The notes under the pieces: generated by a model
The model's database searches: none
What the model saw: only the letters and a program-made list of their open reading frames with translations
What the model was told of the DNA's origin: nothing
Translations under genes and position numbers: made by a program
Shown: positions 16,059-23,751 of the stretch, piece after piece
Position numbering within the stretch: position 1 is the first letter of the stretch
Layout of the letters: every line of letters starts with the position of its first letter
Virus record (IMG/VR): IMGVR_UViG_3300025929_000014
Coordinates: 41,787-105,786 of that record
Strand: one strand, 5' to 3'
DNA from: a virus
DNA length: 64,000 nt

Positions 16059-16824
16059 GGTCTATATTGTCGGTCGTCCATATATCGACTGGTGGGCCGT
16101 CTCTAACTTCCTTAAAGCGGAGACGGGCGACGGGCTCTCCTGGCAACGTGATGCGGAAGAGGGCGACGAGATTCGTACTGTCTATGATGGGCAGGAGCTG
16201 TGCGAGCTGGCTGGTCGTGTCTGTTATATGAGCTTTGGTGAGAGCCAGGGGCGTAAGACCAACAAGCACTACCTAGACAACATACTGTCCTCCGGGCATG
16301 GGTCGGTGCTGGAGCATGCCAACTGGAACGTGATCGTCACCGGCATCAGCCGCACCTGCAGCCACGAGTTGGTGCGGCACCGGGCCGGCTGGAGCTACTC
16401 GCAGCTCTCGCAGCGCTATGTGGATGAGTCACAGGTTGAAGTCGTAATGCCGTCCGCTATCGCGTCGCTGGGGCGTGACGCGCAGCGTGCCTGGGAAGCA
16501 GATATGCGCGATGCGCGTGAAACCTATAAGCATTGGGCCGATGTGCTCCAGAAGGCGCAACCGGCCGATATGACGACACGCGAGGCCCGCTTGGCTGCCC
16601 GTCAGGCTGCTCGCTCGGTGCTCCCCAACGCGACGGAGACCAAGATCTTCATCACCGCTAACTGTCGGGCGCTCCGTCATTTTTTCACTCTGCGGGGATC
16701 CCTGGCGGCCGAGCCGGAGATTCGCGCCCTGGCACATCAATGGCTTCCGCTGATGCACAAAGAGAGCCCGCATCTCTTCGGTGATCTGCAGATCGTGGAT
16801 GGGGCGATCACATGCGTCTCCTAG
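16048..16824 (+). CDS. thyX: Flavin-dependent thymidylate synthase
   Basis: The 258-residue product is a ThyX. It carries the signature ELVRHRAGWSYSQLSQRYVDE around residues 107-127, HGSVLEH near 87, and NCRALRHFF plus LRGSLAAEPEIR in the C-terminal half. ThyX makes dTMP from dUMP using methylene-tetrahydrofolate, FAD and NADPH. In the signature there are eight rather than seven residues between RHR and the conserved Ser, as in some other ThyX groups. The GTG start at 16048 follows CTGGAGGTGC. Together with the dNMP kinase and MazG-like protein it supplies dNTPs for phage DNA. Confidence 0.95.
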   Translation: MAAKVYIVGRPYIDWWAVSNFLKAETGDGLSWQRDAEEGDEIRTVYDGQELCELAGRVCYMSFGESQGRKTNKHYLDNILSSGHGSVLEHANWNVIVTGISRTCSHELVRHRAGWSYSQLSQRYVDESQVEVVMPSAIASLGRDAQRAWEADMRDARETYKHWADVLQKAQPADMTTREARLAARQAARSVLPNATETKIFITANCRALRHFFTLRGSLAAEPEIRALAHQWLPLMHKESPHLFGDLQIVDGAITCVS

Positions 16825-17111
16825 CCGGTGTGGTGCTCTGGCTGGCGCTGTGCGGCGCACTGCTCTTTGCAGGCGTCTCCATCGCTTACGCGCAGCCGGC
16901 GAATGCGTTGCGTACGGCAGTGCTGCGGCTGCAATGGGACTGGACGCAGTATCGTTGGGGGCCGATAAACCATTACGTCTGGACTAACTACTATGCGTCA
17001 AAGCCGCCGACCTACAGTTCTGTGTGCTGGCCGAAGGCGGGAGGGACCGGTTTCGATTGTCCCTACGATTGGCCGGACGCCCAGCTGCTTCCGACCCGGT
17101 ACGAGCCATGA
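16812..17111 (+). CDS. Secreted small protein (99 aa)
   Basis: A signal peptide is clear (MRLLAGVVLWLALCGALLFA then GVSIAYA, cleavage near residue 27). The mature 70 residues are rich in Trp and Tyr and have two Cys that may form a disulfide. No family was recognised. It follows thyX with a 13-base overlap and overlaps the next membrane-protein gene by 4 bases, so a two-gene envelope unit is likely. Confidence 0.7.
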   Translation: MRLLAGVVLWLALCGALLFAGVSIAYAQPANALRTAVLRLQWDWTQYRWGPINHYVWTNYYASKPPTYSSVCWPKAGGTGFDCPYDWPDAQLLPTRYEP

Positions 17112-17278
17112 AGATTCTCTGGAAGTTCCTTGACGGGATCTATCTCGGAGTCGTCCTGTGGGCAACATTCGCGCTGCTGGTCGAGGGGCAGCAGCAGCAC
17201 CAACTCTGGTGGGCATTGGGGGTCGGCATCGGCATAGGGGAACGCTACGCGCGCTGGATCTACACGAAGGAGGCATGA
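17108..17278 (+). CDS. Small membrane protein (56 aa)
   Basis: Two hydrophobic segments (ILWKFLDGIYLGVVLWATFALL and WWALGVGIGIG) predict two membrane spans with a short Gln-rich loop. ATGA overlap with the preceding secreted-protein gene. Function unknown. Confidence 0.6.
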   Translation: MKILWKFLDGIYLGVVLWATFALLVEGQQQHQLWWALGVGIGIGERYARWIYTKEA

Positions 17279-17295
17279 CATGAAAGTAAAAGGCA

Positions 17296-17550
17296 ATGAT
17301 CGACACATCCACGTTGGCCCAAGAATTGCGCATCGTCCAGGAGAATCTCTCCGCTCCCTACGTCCAGCTGGATCGCCTGTACCGGCGTTACCGTTCGACA
17401 CGTTTGGCTGCCCTGGCCCCAATCTTAGGTCACTATCAGGCCATCAACAGCCTGTTGGCGGACCTGATAGCGGACCTGAAGAACGTGCCGGCGCCCTTGC
17501 TCGCCGGGGAGGATTGCGATGAGCCTGGCGCGCATCCAGTCGGTGCCTGA
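17296..17550 (+). CDS. Hypothetical helical protein (84 aa)
   Basis: ATG at 17296 follows AAAAGG. The product is helical (LAQELRIVQENL and AINSLLADLIADLKN). An overlapping reading frame starting at 17280 has poorer protein character. No family was recognised. Confidence 0.6.
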   Translation: MIDTSTLAQELRIVQENLSAPYVQLDRLYRRYRSTRLAALAPILGHYQAINSLLADLIADLKNVPAPLLAGEDCDEPGAHPVGA

Positions 17551-17746
17551 TGTCACGTTCCAGTATGTGCCGCTCTTCTTCTGCGGCTGGTGGATGCTCT
17601 CCGCCCATGCGCGCACCTATCCGCCCAGGTGGCTGACGTTAGGCTGGGGCTTTGCTCATAGCCGCATGGCCGCTATCTACAAGGCAGAGGCCATACTGGA
17701 GAACCATGGCGCCCTGCAGCCGCCTCCGGTGGTGTTCCATGGGTAG
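17519..17746 (+). CDS. Hypothetical protein (75 aa)
   Basis: ATG at 17519 follows GGGGAGGA. The product has an aromatic-rich hydrophobic stretch (FQYVPLFFCGWWMLSAHA) that could be membrane associated. It overlaps its upstream neighbour by 32 bases and its downstream one by 8. No family was recognised. Confidence 0.55.
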   Translation: MSLARIQSVPDVTFQYVPLFFCGWWMLSAHARTYPPRWLTLGWGFAHSRMAAIYKAEAILENHGALQPPPVVFHG

Positions 17747-18080
17747 GCCCATTGAGCGCTTCTACGCCTATCGCGGCGAGCTGAATGTTGATTCCGTGCA
17801 ACATTTCATGGGTGCCATTTGGAAGGACTACAACCGTACATCGCCGGATGCGCTGCGCTGCGCAAAGGGGACGGCGCTGCTGTTACGCCGCTCGCTGCCG
17901 GCATATCTGTATTTTTACGCCGACATCAATTTCCTTACAGATGACACGATTTCTGCCGTCGTCAATCCCATGGACGGTAGGACGGTGCCTATCGAAGTGG
18001 ACGGCGATCTCCCCCTTGGCACCTTCCTGGCAGAGCGGGATGGCGAGTATTGGGCGCTGGTGCCGGAGGCGACGCTATGA
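17739..18080 (+). CDS. Hypothetical protein (113 aa)
   Basis: The product alternates strands and helices, with a hydrophobic strand LYFYADINFLTDD and a C-terminal segment WALVPEATL. No motif was recognised. It has ATGA coupling to the next tiny gene. Confidence 0.65.
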   Translation: MGRPIERFYAYRGELNVDSVQHFMGAIWKDYNRTSPDALRCAKGTALLLRRSLPAYLYFYADINFLTDDTISAVVNPMDGRTVPIEVDGDLPLGTFLAERDGEYWALVPEATL

Positions 18081-18196
18081 AGAAGAAACCGACAAACGGC
18101 GAAATGCTGCAGATTACCGTTGTATACGGCATCGGTATCGGCATAGCTACCGGTATGCCTTTGTGGTTCTCAACGCCAATAGCGGCCAGCAAATGA
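18077..18196 (+). CDS. Tiny single-span membrane protein (39 aa)
   Basis: A short reading frame with ATGA overlaps at both ends (18077 and 18193), which strongly suggests it is translated. The N-terminus is basic (MKKKPTNGEM) and is followed by one hydrophobic segment (ITVVYGIGIGIATGMPLWF). It may be a small inner-membrane peptide. Function unknown. Confidence 0.6.
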   Translation: MKKKPTNGEMLQITVVYGIGIGIATGMPLWFSTPIAASK

Positions 18197-18777
18197 ATGA
18201 CGTGCTCTTCTCATCGGCCAGCGCCGAGTGGCTCACCCCCGCGCATATCATCAAATCCATTGTGAGCTTCTTTGGCGGCATCGCGCTAGATCCCTGCGCC
18301 GAGTCGCACACCGATCCGAATGTGCCGGCCGCCAAACGCTTCACCAAAGAGGACGACGGCTTGAAACAGGAGTGGGTCGGCAACTCGATCTACATGAATC
18401 CACCGTATGGGCGTGGTATCGGGGTCTGGATTACCAAGCTGCTGGCCGAGCGCCGGCACTATAGCGAGGCCATCACCCTGATTCCGGCGCGCGTCGATAC
18501 CGGCTGGTGGGATACGCTGATGCAGGTCGAGCCCATCTTCTGCCTGTTGACCGGCCGGTTGACGTTCCATTCGACGCATCCTGGCCTGCCGCCCTCACTC
18601 GAAGGCTTGACGCTCGAAGAGGCTGCGGAGCTACAGGAGAAATACCGGAAGGCGCTCAAGGGCCACCTCGATCCCGATACCGCGCCGTTTCCCAGCGCGC
18701 TGGTCTACATCGGCGAGCGCCGCCATCTCTTCGCCCATCATTTCGCCGAGTTCGGGCGCATCTACGCCCAGTATTAG
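18193..18777 (+). CDS. Dam-type DNA N6-adenine methyltransferase (phage T1 type)
   Basis: The 194-residue product matches the phage DNA N-6-adenine methyltransferase family: an SAEWLTP start region, DPCAESHT near residues 33-40, the catalytic NPPYGRG near 69-75 and PARVDTGWW. It transfers a methyl group from S-adenosylmethionine to adenine in DNA, probably protecting phage DNA from restriction or marking it. The start is fixed by the ATGA overlap with the tiny membrane-protein gene. It is the penultimate gene of the early arm and lies just before an anti-defence gene. Confidence 0.88.
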   Translation: MNDVLFSSASAEWLTPAHIIKSIVSFFGGIALDPCAESHTDPNVPAAKRFTKEDDGLKQEWVGNSIYMNPPYGRGIGVWITKLLAERRHYSEAITLIPARVDTGWWDTLMQVEPIFCLLTGRLTFHSTHPGLPPSLEGLTLEEAAELQEKYRKALKGHLDPDTAPFPSALVYIGERRHLFAHHFAEFGRIYAQY

Positions 18778-18788
18778 AAGGAGACCAC

Positions 18789-19010
18789 ATGGAGACCAAG
18801 AGCAAGATAGCGGAGATTCAGCACAACTTCACCTACCATCCCCCGAAGGAAGGACAGCAGGATACGTACAGCTTTCTACGCAAACGTGGGCTTGATTTCT
18901 CGCTGGATATTTTCGCCCTGACGCCCAGCTCGCGTGAGCAATCGCTGGCGCTGACCAAGCTCGAAGAGGCGGTGATGTGGGCGAACGCCGCCATCGCTCG
19001 GCACGGCTAA
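18789..19010 (+). CDS. acb2: Acb2/Tad1 hairpin-type cyclic-nucleotide sponge (anti-CBASS)
   Basis: The 73-residue product carries the Acb2/Tad1 hairpin-domain pattern: NFTYHPPKEGQQDTY in the first half and SREQSLALTKLEEAVMWANA followed by AIAR at the end. Acb2 proteins bind cyclic di- and trinucleotide signals and so block CBASS immunity; Tad1 relatives bind gcADPR and block Thoeris. The two helices of the hairpin are predicted at about 20-40 and 45-70. The start at 18789 follows GAAGGAGA. It is the last gene before the arm-closing terminator and stands beside a DNA methyltransferase, making a small anti-defence pair. The ligand cannot be told from sequence. Confidence 0.85.
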   Translation: METKSKIAEIQHNFTYHPPKEGQQDTYSFLRKRGLDFSLDIFALTPSSREQSLALTKLEEAVMWANAAIARHG

Positions 19011-19030
19011 TAGCGGGTCTCTAGCAGGTA

Positions 19031-19065
19031 AGCAAAACCCCCGTCGCGTTGACGGGGGTTTTGCT
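19031..19065. terminator. Bidirectional terminator between early and late arms
   Basis: A perfect 15-base inverted repeat AGCAAAACCCCCGTC (19031-19045) and GACGGGGGTTTTGCT (19051-19065) with a 5-base loop. It gives a GC stem with a T run on either strand. It sits between convergent genes ending at 19010 (+) and 19091 (-). Confidence 0.93.
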
Positions 19066-19090
19066 GTGGGCGAAGATACAGGCTCTTCGT

Positions 19091-20197
19091 TTACTTCAGC
19101 CACCCTTGCGCGCGTGCGTAGCGCAGACTGCCGGACAGGCTCAGGAGGCCGTGCCCGTAATGGAGCGGGTCCATGAAATGGCTCCAGCCGGCGCCCTTGA
19201 GCAATGCCTCTTTGGCCTGGTCCGGTGTGAGGCCCGCGCTGAGCAGGTCGGCGACGGCGCCCGCCACGAGCGGGGTTGCCATGCTGGTGCCCTCCCAGGT
19301 ACACAGGCCGGCGCAGTTGATCAGTGTGGGGCGCATCGGCGCGATGCCGAAAATATAGTCGCCAGGCGAGGCGATGGCCACGTCCGGCCCGTAGGTACTC
19401 CAGCTGGTGATATGGTTCCACCTATCGGTGGCGGAGACGCGAATTACGCCCGGATAGCTGCCCGGATACATCTGCGCGTTCTGGCCGTTGTTGCCGGCTG
19501 CGGCGACCACGATCACGCCAACTTTTTCCGCGTAGGCGACGGCTGCGGCCGTTGCCGGATCGCTGCTTGATCCGCCCAGCGACATGCTGATGACGGAGAA
19601 GCGATGAATGGCACCCCACATAATGGCGGCCGCCACGTCCCGATCATCGGCGCCTTCGCCGTCAAACACCTTGGCGATAGCTGCCTTTGCCTTCGGCGCC
19701 ACGCCGTAGTAGTCCGCATACTGGCCGTTGCAGACGATCTCGCACAATACGAACGACCCATGCCCAACCTTATCCACATAGGGACTGGCGTTAGGGATGG
19801 TGATGTCTTTGCTGCATGACACGTAGGGGTTATAGGTCTTACACTGTACCGGCACGCTGCCATGCAGGGGGTTCACCGCCAGGCTGGGGAGTACCTGCCC
19901 GGAGAGCACAGTAGTGGCTTCCGTGCGGTCCAGGCCGGTGTCAATGACGAGGACCGAGACACCGTGTCCATCTGCTTCAGCGCTCCAGGCATCCTGCGCA
20001 CCGATGGTGTAGAGATGCCAGTAGAGCTGCGGGAACGGCGACATGACACCGCCAGGTATAGGCGCGGTGAACGGCAGCGCCTGCCCCCAGGTCGTAGTCG
20101 TATACGCACGGCTCGATGCCATGCTGGCTGGGCTGCTGGGAGCGACCACCAGGCCGCAGAAGAGGAGTGTGCAGAGGATGGACAGGACGCGGCGCAT
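19091..20197 (-). CDS. Secreted S8 subtilisin-like serine protease
   Basis: The 368-residue product starts with a signal peptide (MRRVLSILCTLLFCGLVVAP) and has the complete subtilase triad: Asp86 in VLVIDTG, His146 in VGHGS and Ser305 in GTSMATP, with the oxyanion Asn in AAGNNG near 236. It is a secreted endopeptidase. The start at 20197 is chosen for the signal peptide and the 1-base overlap with the upstream stop; a longer frame to 20293 lacks one. It is the last gene of the late arm, next to a papain-like peptidase and glycosidases, so host envelope or surface-layer degradation at lysis is likely. Confidence 0.92.
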   Translation of the reverse strand: MRRVLSILCTLLFCGLVVAPSSPASMASSRAYTTTTWGQALPFTAPIPGGVMSPFPQLYWHLYTIGAQDAWSAEADGHGVSVLVIDTGLDRTEATTVLSGQVLPSLAVNPLHGSVPVQCKTYNPYVSCSKDITIPNASPYVDKVGHGSFVLCEIVCNGQYADYYGVAPKAKAAIAKVFDGEGADDRDVAAAIMWGAIHRFSVISMSLGGSSSDPATAAAVAYAEKVGVIVVAAAGNNGQNAQMYPGSYPGVIRVSATDRWNHITSWSTYGPDVAIASPGDYIFGIAPMRPTLINCAGLCTWEGTSMATPLVAGAVADLLSAGLTPDQAKEALLKGAGWSHFMDPLHYGHGLLSLSGSLRYARAQGWLK

Positions 20198-21024
20198 TAG
20201 TTTGCTCCAAGACTGATGACCCAGGGGTCGAAGGCGAGCTGTGGATTGGCGATGTATGTTTCCGGTAGGTAGACGTAGCCATTGTCTCCCCATGGACCCC
20301 AGGAGCCACGAACAATGAAGGCGGCAATCCCGGTCCCGCGCGCGTTGGGGGTCCAGCCTACACCGCAGAGCGCGTGCCCGCCCTCAAGCTGATCGGTGGT
20401 GGGGTCTGGCTCCGGCACTATGCCGTTGATCGCCGCCCGGTAATAGCTGGAATACAGCAAGATACCGAAGAGGGGGGTGAAGCCCTGGGCAAGGGCCTGC
20501 TTGTAGCCCTCGACGGTGCCGTCCAGCGCGTAGTAGTTCGCGATCTCGTGGTTCTTGGCGTGGTCTATGGCCGACTGTGGTGGGGTCTGGGCGTACTGCC
20601 CAGCCACGTAGGGGTAGTTGTGCCAGGCTGCCGCGCCGAACTGATGGAGCGCTGATACCGCATCGCGGATTGTGGATCCAGCATCGCTGGCGTCTGTGCC
20701 TTCCAGAGAGCGGGAGAACCAGTATTGGAGCTGGAACGATATGTCGAAGTCTTCCAGTGCCCCGTAGTGGAGACTGGGAGCCCACACCGCAGGGATGGGA
20801 AGGTTGTGCCGCTTGCGCCTGCTGCGGCGGTAGGCCGCGCCGGAGGCGAAGGAGGTACAGCTGCCCTCCTGCTCCTGGTTGTAGGCGTCCGGGAACTCAT
20901 TGCGGTAATCAATCGGGCCGGCTACCGGCTGTGCGGTGAAGTGTTCCTTGAACTGGTAGTCGCGGGGATCGGGCAGCGATTTGCGGAGCCCCAGGTAGTG
21001 TCCTTTACTGGTGACAAGTCCCAT
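20197..21024 (-). CDS. Papain-like C1A cysteine peptidase
   Basis: The 275-residue product has the C1A landmarks: Cys56 in QEQEGSCTSFA, His217 in GGHALCGVGW, and the motif normally reading NSWGxxWGxxGY, here RGSWGPWGDNGY with Gly240 where the catalytic Asn is usual. There is no signal peptide and no long propeptide. It probably cleaves proteins; activity may be lowered by the Asn loss. The gene abuts the glycosidase gene upstream and overlaps the subtilase start by one base, so the group is co-translated. Confidence 0.85.
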   Translation of the reverse strand: MGLVTSKGHYLGLRKSLPDPRDYQFKEHFTAQPVAGPIDYRNEFPDAYNQEQEGSCTSFASGAAYRRSRRKRHNLPIPAVWAPSLHYGALEDFDISFQLQYWFSRSLEGTDASDAGSTIRDAVSALHQFGAAAWHNYPYVAGQYAQTPPQSAIDHAKNHEIANYYALDGTVEGYKQALAQGFTPLFGILLYSSYYRAAINGIVPEPDPTTDQLEGGHALCGVGWTPNARGTGIAAFIVRGSWGPWGDNGYVYLPETYIANPQLAFDPWVISLGAN

Positions 21025-21912
21025 TTAGATGACTTCCTTGTAGGCGAAGAATGACGGTTTACCTTCCAGAGCAGTGGGCGCCTCAAGCCCCCAGGTGCGC
21101 AGCCGCCCCTGGCTTACGAAATCAAATAAACTGAACCAATGCGCGACCACCACCTGTGGGTACGCCGCTAGCTCGTGGTACATGGTGGCCAGGTTGGCGG
21201 CCTGCAGCGCTGTGCCGACAACGCCACTCTCCCAGCCCATCTCGGTGATGTAGATCGGCCTATCGGTAATGCTGGCGTAGTAGCCCATGTAATCGTGGAG
21301 CGTCTGTATGTTCACCGGCTTCGCCGGGTCCAGATAGAAGTGGATGCCCACTCCATCGAGGGTAAGGGGATGCTGCATGATCTCCTCGATCCAGGTCACC
21401 TGCCGGATGTATTCGGCTGCCGAGTTGGCGTAGGTGTCCCCGCCGTAGCGGTCTGGATCCCAGGCGAAGACGCCCCCAGTAATCAGCTGGGCGTGCGGCA
21501 CCGATGCCCTGCCGGCGACGTGTACGGCGTAGTAGAGTTTCGCGTAGCTCTGCGCCGAGAGCCGAAACTTGGAGCCGAGCGATGCGGGCTCGTTTAAGAA
21601 CTCGAAAACCTGCACACCCTGCATGCTGGCGGCCAGCAGCTCAAACTGCTGCACGTAATCCTCGACATACTGGCCGAACACCACGCTGTTGGTCGGCGCC
21701 TGCCATTGTGCGGGACCAGCGCCGGGCACGATGGTGAGCGGCACCATGGCGGTGACGTTCTTTCCCCGACTCGTGAGCAGGTTGACGACGCCGGCATCAT
21801 CGACGCTCTGTAGCTCCAGCCGGATATCTTTGGTGCCCAGGGCGTTCAGTGTGCCGAGCATGGACTCGGTAATGGAGCCCGGCAGATAGAGGACGACGCC
21901 TTTGCGTCTCAT
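21025..21912 (-). CDS. Glycoside hydrolase, clan GH-A type TIM barrel
   Basis: The 295-residue product shows the GH-A pair of acids at strand ends 4 and 7: FEFLNEP (Glu108, acid/base) and IYITEMGW (Glu224, nucleophile), and other barrel strands such as VGIHFYLD. It should hydrolyse a beta-linked polysaccharide. There is no signal peptide, so release would need lysis, a holin or virion attachment. It overlaps the DUF1906 gene by 4 bases. The exact GH family cannot be settled by eye. Confidence 0.8.
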   Translation of the reverse strand: MRRKGVVLYLPGSITESMLGTLNALGTKDIRLELQSVDDAGVVNLLTSRGKNVTAMVPLTIVPGAGPAQWQAPTNSVVFGQYVEDYVQQFELLAASMQGVQVFEFLNEPASLGSKFRLSAQSYAKLYYAVHVAGRASVPHAQLITGGVFAWDPDRYGGDTYANSAAEYIRQVTWIEEIMQHPLTLDGVGIHFYLDPAKPVNIQTLHDYMGYYASITDRPIYITEMGWESGVVGTALQAANLATMYHELAAYPQVVVAHWFSLFDFVSQGRLRTWGLEAPTALEGKPSFFAYKEVI

Positions 21913-22844
21913 GCGTCGCTCTGGGCGTAGGTGGCAATAGGCAGCCAGCCATGCACGACGGACTCGCCTTGCAAGAGATGCACTTCGCCCCAGCGATCAT
22001 CCGTCTTTTTGATGCGGCCGGTGGGCACGACCTGGGCGCCCAGCTCCAGATAGACCTTGTTATGGTGCGGGTCTATGGCGGCGTCACTGGTGTGCGCTGG
22101 GACCGCCTTGAGCATGGCCGGTGTGACCATGCGGTAGATCTTGGGGACCACCACTGGCGGCGTCGTGCCGTAGGCCATATCCATCAGTTGCTGCGTGCCG
22201 GTGTTGAAGTCCACGATGTTGCCGACGTTCTCACAGTATTGCCAGGCCACCACGAACTTGGCCCAGGCGCCCAAGAGCGAGACATCCGGCGTGAAGGTGT
22301 CTATGACCTTGCCGAACAGCGCATTCGGCTCTGATTCGCTGCTCCAGATGTAGATGGGAAAGGCCGTTGCCAGCGCTGCGGCGATATAGGCGTCGATATG
22401 CTCTTGCTTCTCGCTATTGAGATAGAGCCCTGCGTTATACTGCGCGCGGTGCATATTGGCGGCGAAACCACGAATCTCGTCGGCAGTGGGATCCATATTG
22501 GTCTCGAAGTCGATGAACCCGCAGACCCCTTTGGGGACGCCGAGCGCCACCAGGCTGTCGATAAAGACCTGCGCGTGATCCCAACCGTCCTGGAAACTGC
22601 CGGCGACATTGGCGGCCGATGTGCGGTTATAGATCGGGATATCGGCTGCGCCGCGCTGATGGTCAAAGGCTACCTCGCCCGGCGTCAGGCCATCCGAAAG
22701 TCCGGCGATGGCTTCGGTGTAGCGGGCGATGAATGCCGGAGCGGCAAAGTTTCCCCGCACGTAGTCATCGACCAGTGTCGTGGTGCCGGGCACGAACGCG
22801 TTGCTTGCAGCCGCACTATCGTAGCCCCAGTAAATAGTTGTCAT
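21909..22844 (-). CDS. DUF1906 glycoside-hydrolase-like (Rv2525c-like) protein, endolysin candidate
   Basis: The 311-residue product begins with IYWGYDSAAASN, typical of DUF1906 (Rv2525c-like) TIM-barrel domains. Later barrel strands are GVCGFIDFETN and FPIYIWSS, with an acidic pair in FIDFE near 130. Residues about 240-311 form a separate beta-rich, SH3-like C-terminal domain (KVYLELGAQVVPTGRIKKTD, HLLQGESVVHGWLP) suited to cell-wall binding. Catalytic domain plus wall-binding domain in the lysis region makes it the main endolysin candidate. ATG at 22844 follows an AAGGAGGAG site; a longer frame to 22958 has none. Confidence 0.78.
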   Translation of the reverse strand: MTTIYWGYDSAAASNAFVPGTTTLVDDYVRGNFAAPAFIARYTEAIAGLSDGLTPGEVAFDHQRGAADIPIYNRTSAANVAGSFQDGWDHAQVFIDSLVALGVPKGVCGFIDFETNMDPTADEIRGFAANMHRAQYNAGLYLNSEKQEHIDAYIAAALATAFPIYIWSSESEPNALFGKVIDTFTPDVSLLGAWAKFVVAWQYCENVGNIVDFNTGTQQLMDMAYGTTPPVVVPKIYRMVTPAMLKAVPAHTSDAAIDPHHNKVYLELGAQVVPTGRIKKTDDRWGEVHLLQGESVVHGWLPIATYAQSDA

Positions 22845-23004
22845 ACTCCTCCTTGAAATGCTCTGTGCGGCAGCGTTCGGCGCGAGCGAGGCGCCACTGG
22901 TAATAGGAATCGCCTCTACAGTAGGCGTGCCACCAATCCGTATATTTTTCGCGCCCACGATGCAGAAATCGTTGTCGTCGGCGCCAGTCGCGTGTGCGGG
23001 TCAT
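22816..23004 (-). CDS. Hypothetical small basic protein (62 aa)
   Basis: The ATG at 23004 follows AGAGGA. The product is Arg- and Tyr/Trp-rich (RDWRRRQRFLHRGREKY) and ends 29 bases inside the DUF1906 gene, whose ribosome binding site lies within it. It may be a small nucleic-acid or membrane-interacting protein. The gene fills an otherwise empty stretch and is only moderately supported. Confidence 0.45.
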   Translation of the reverse strand: MTRTRDWRRRQRFLHRGREKYTDWWHAYCRGDSYYQWRLARAERCRTEHFKEEYDNYLLGLR

Positions 23005-23087
23005 CGAGTCCTCTAGGGCAGTAGCGAGTGCCCTAGAAGTGATCGAATGCTTTCTTCAACGCAGGAGAAACCAGAGTGTCATGCCGA

Positions 23088-23195
23088 CTACGAGGTGACC
23101 ATGGCGATCAACAGTGCCAGCTCTGCTGCGCGATTGGTGGTACGCGCCCAGAGAATGGCGGCCGTTAGCAGTGCCGCCCAGAGCCTGGCGCGCAT
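23088..23195 (-). CDS. Tiny hydrophobic protein (35 aa)
   Basis: A short frame starting one base after the stop of the 146-residue membrane protein: MRARLWAALLTAAILWARTT then a second hydrophobic stretch AELALLIAMV. It has no clear ribosome binding site of its own, so it would rely on coupling. It could be a minor holin-type peptide. Confidence 0.35.
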   Translation of the reverse strand: MRARLWAALLTAAILWARTTNRAAELALLIAMVTS

Positions 23196-23196
23196 C

Positions 23197-23637
23197 TTAC
23201 TTGGCGCCCGGACGCGAGAGCGGCGTACCGATGCCGCCCAGACGGGCGACCAGCAGTACCACGCTGCCGAGCAACATGGGCGCGGCGCCGATGATCTTTT
23301 CGGCCTGGGCATTGCCGGCCAGGTAGGCGACCAGGATGATCAGCGCGCCCAGGATGGCGCCCGCCACGATGGTGATGGCTATGGCTTTCTGGGTCTGCGG
23401 ATCCTCCTCGACGTGGGTAATCACCTTGCTGCCTGCGGCAGCGATGGCTGCCTCGAAGACCGGACGCTGGGCATTGAAATCGGCCTGCAGGCGGGCAACA
23501 TCGCCGGAAAAGGTAGCGGCGACGTTCTGGGCTTCCTGGCGGGCGATGGGCGCCACCAGGTTCTGCAGGGCGTTGGCGGCCTCATTGGCGGCCGAAGGCG
23601 GCGTGAGCACGGTGAGGGAGTCAGGAGTCATGGACAT
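23197..23637 (-). CDS. Holin-like membrane protein (146 aa)
   Basis: The N-terminal 85 residues are helical and Ala-rich. Two membrane segments follow (IAITIVAGAILGALIILVAYLAG and IIGAAPMLLGSVVLLVARLGG) with a short loop, and the C-terminus is basic. The topology and position just upstream of the enzyme block fit a holin or a holin-associated protein. Sequence identity to a known holin family was not recognised. Confidence 0.65.
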   Translation of the reverse strand: MSMTPDSLTVLTPPSAANEAANALQNLVAPIARQEAQNVAATFSGDVARLQADFNAQRPVFEAAIAAAGSKVITHVEEDPQTQKAIAITIVAGAILGALIILVAYLAGNAQAEKIIGAAPMLLGSVVLLVARLGGIGTPLSRPGAK

Positions 23638-23650
23638 GGGGCCTTTTCCT

Positions 23651-23743
23651 TTAGCGGCGGGCGAAATGGGCGAAGATATAGACGAGGCAGCAGACGATGG
23701 CGAGCAGGATGAGGATATCGAGGGGCGTGATGGATGCTGGCAT
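23651..23743 (-). CDS. Tiny single-span membrane protein (30 aa)
   Basis: ATG at 23743 with TAAAGGAC as ribosome binding site. The product is one hydrophobic helix (ILILLAIVCCLVYIFAHFA) ending in two Arg. It resembles small lysis-region peptides. It starts 9 bases after the stop of its upstream neighbour. Confidence 0.55.
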   Translation of the reverse strand: MPASITPLDILILLAIVCCLVYIFAHFARR

Positions 23744-23751
23744 GTGGTCCT

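Noticed and set aside
17280-17522. Alternative + strand frame starting MKVKGNDRHI
   Set aside because: It overlaps the better frame at 17296-17550, runs into Pro/Arg-rich low-quality sequence and ignores the coupling pattern of the neighbours.
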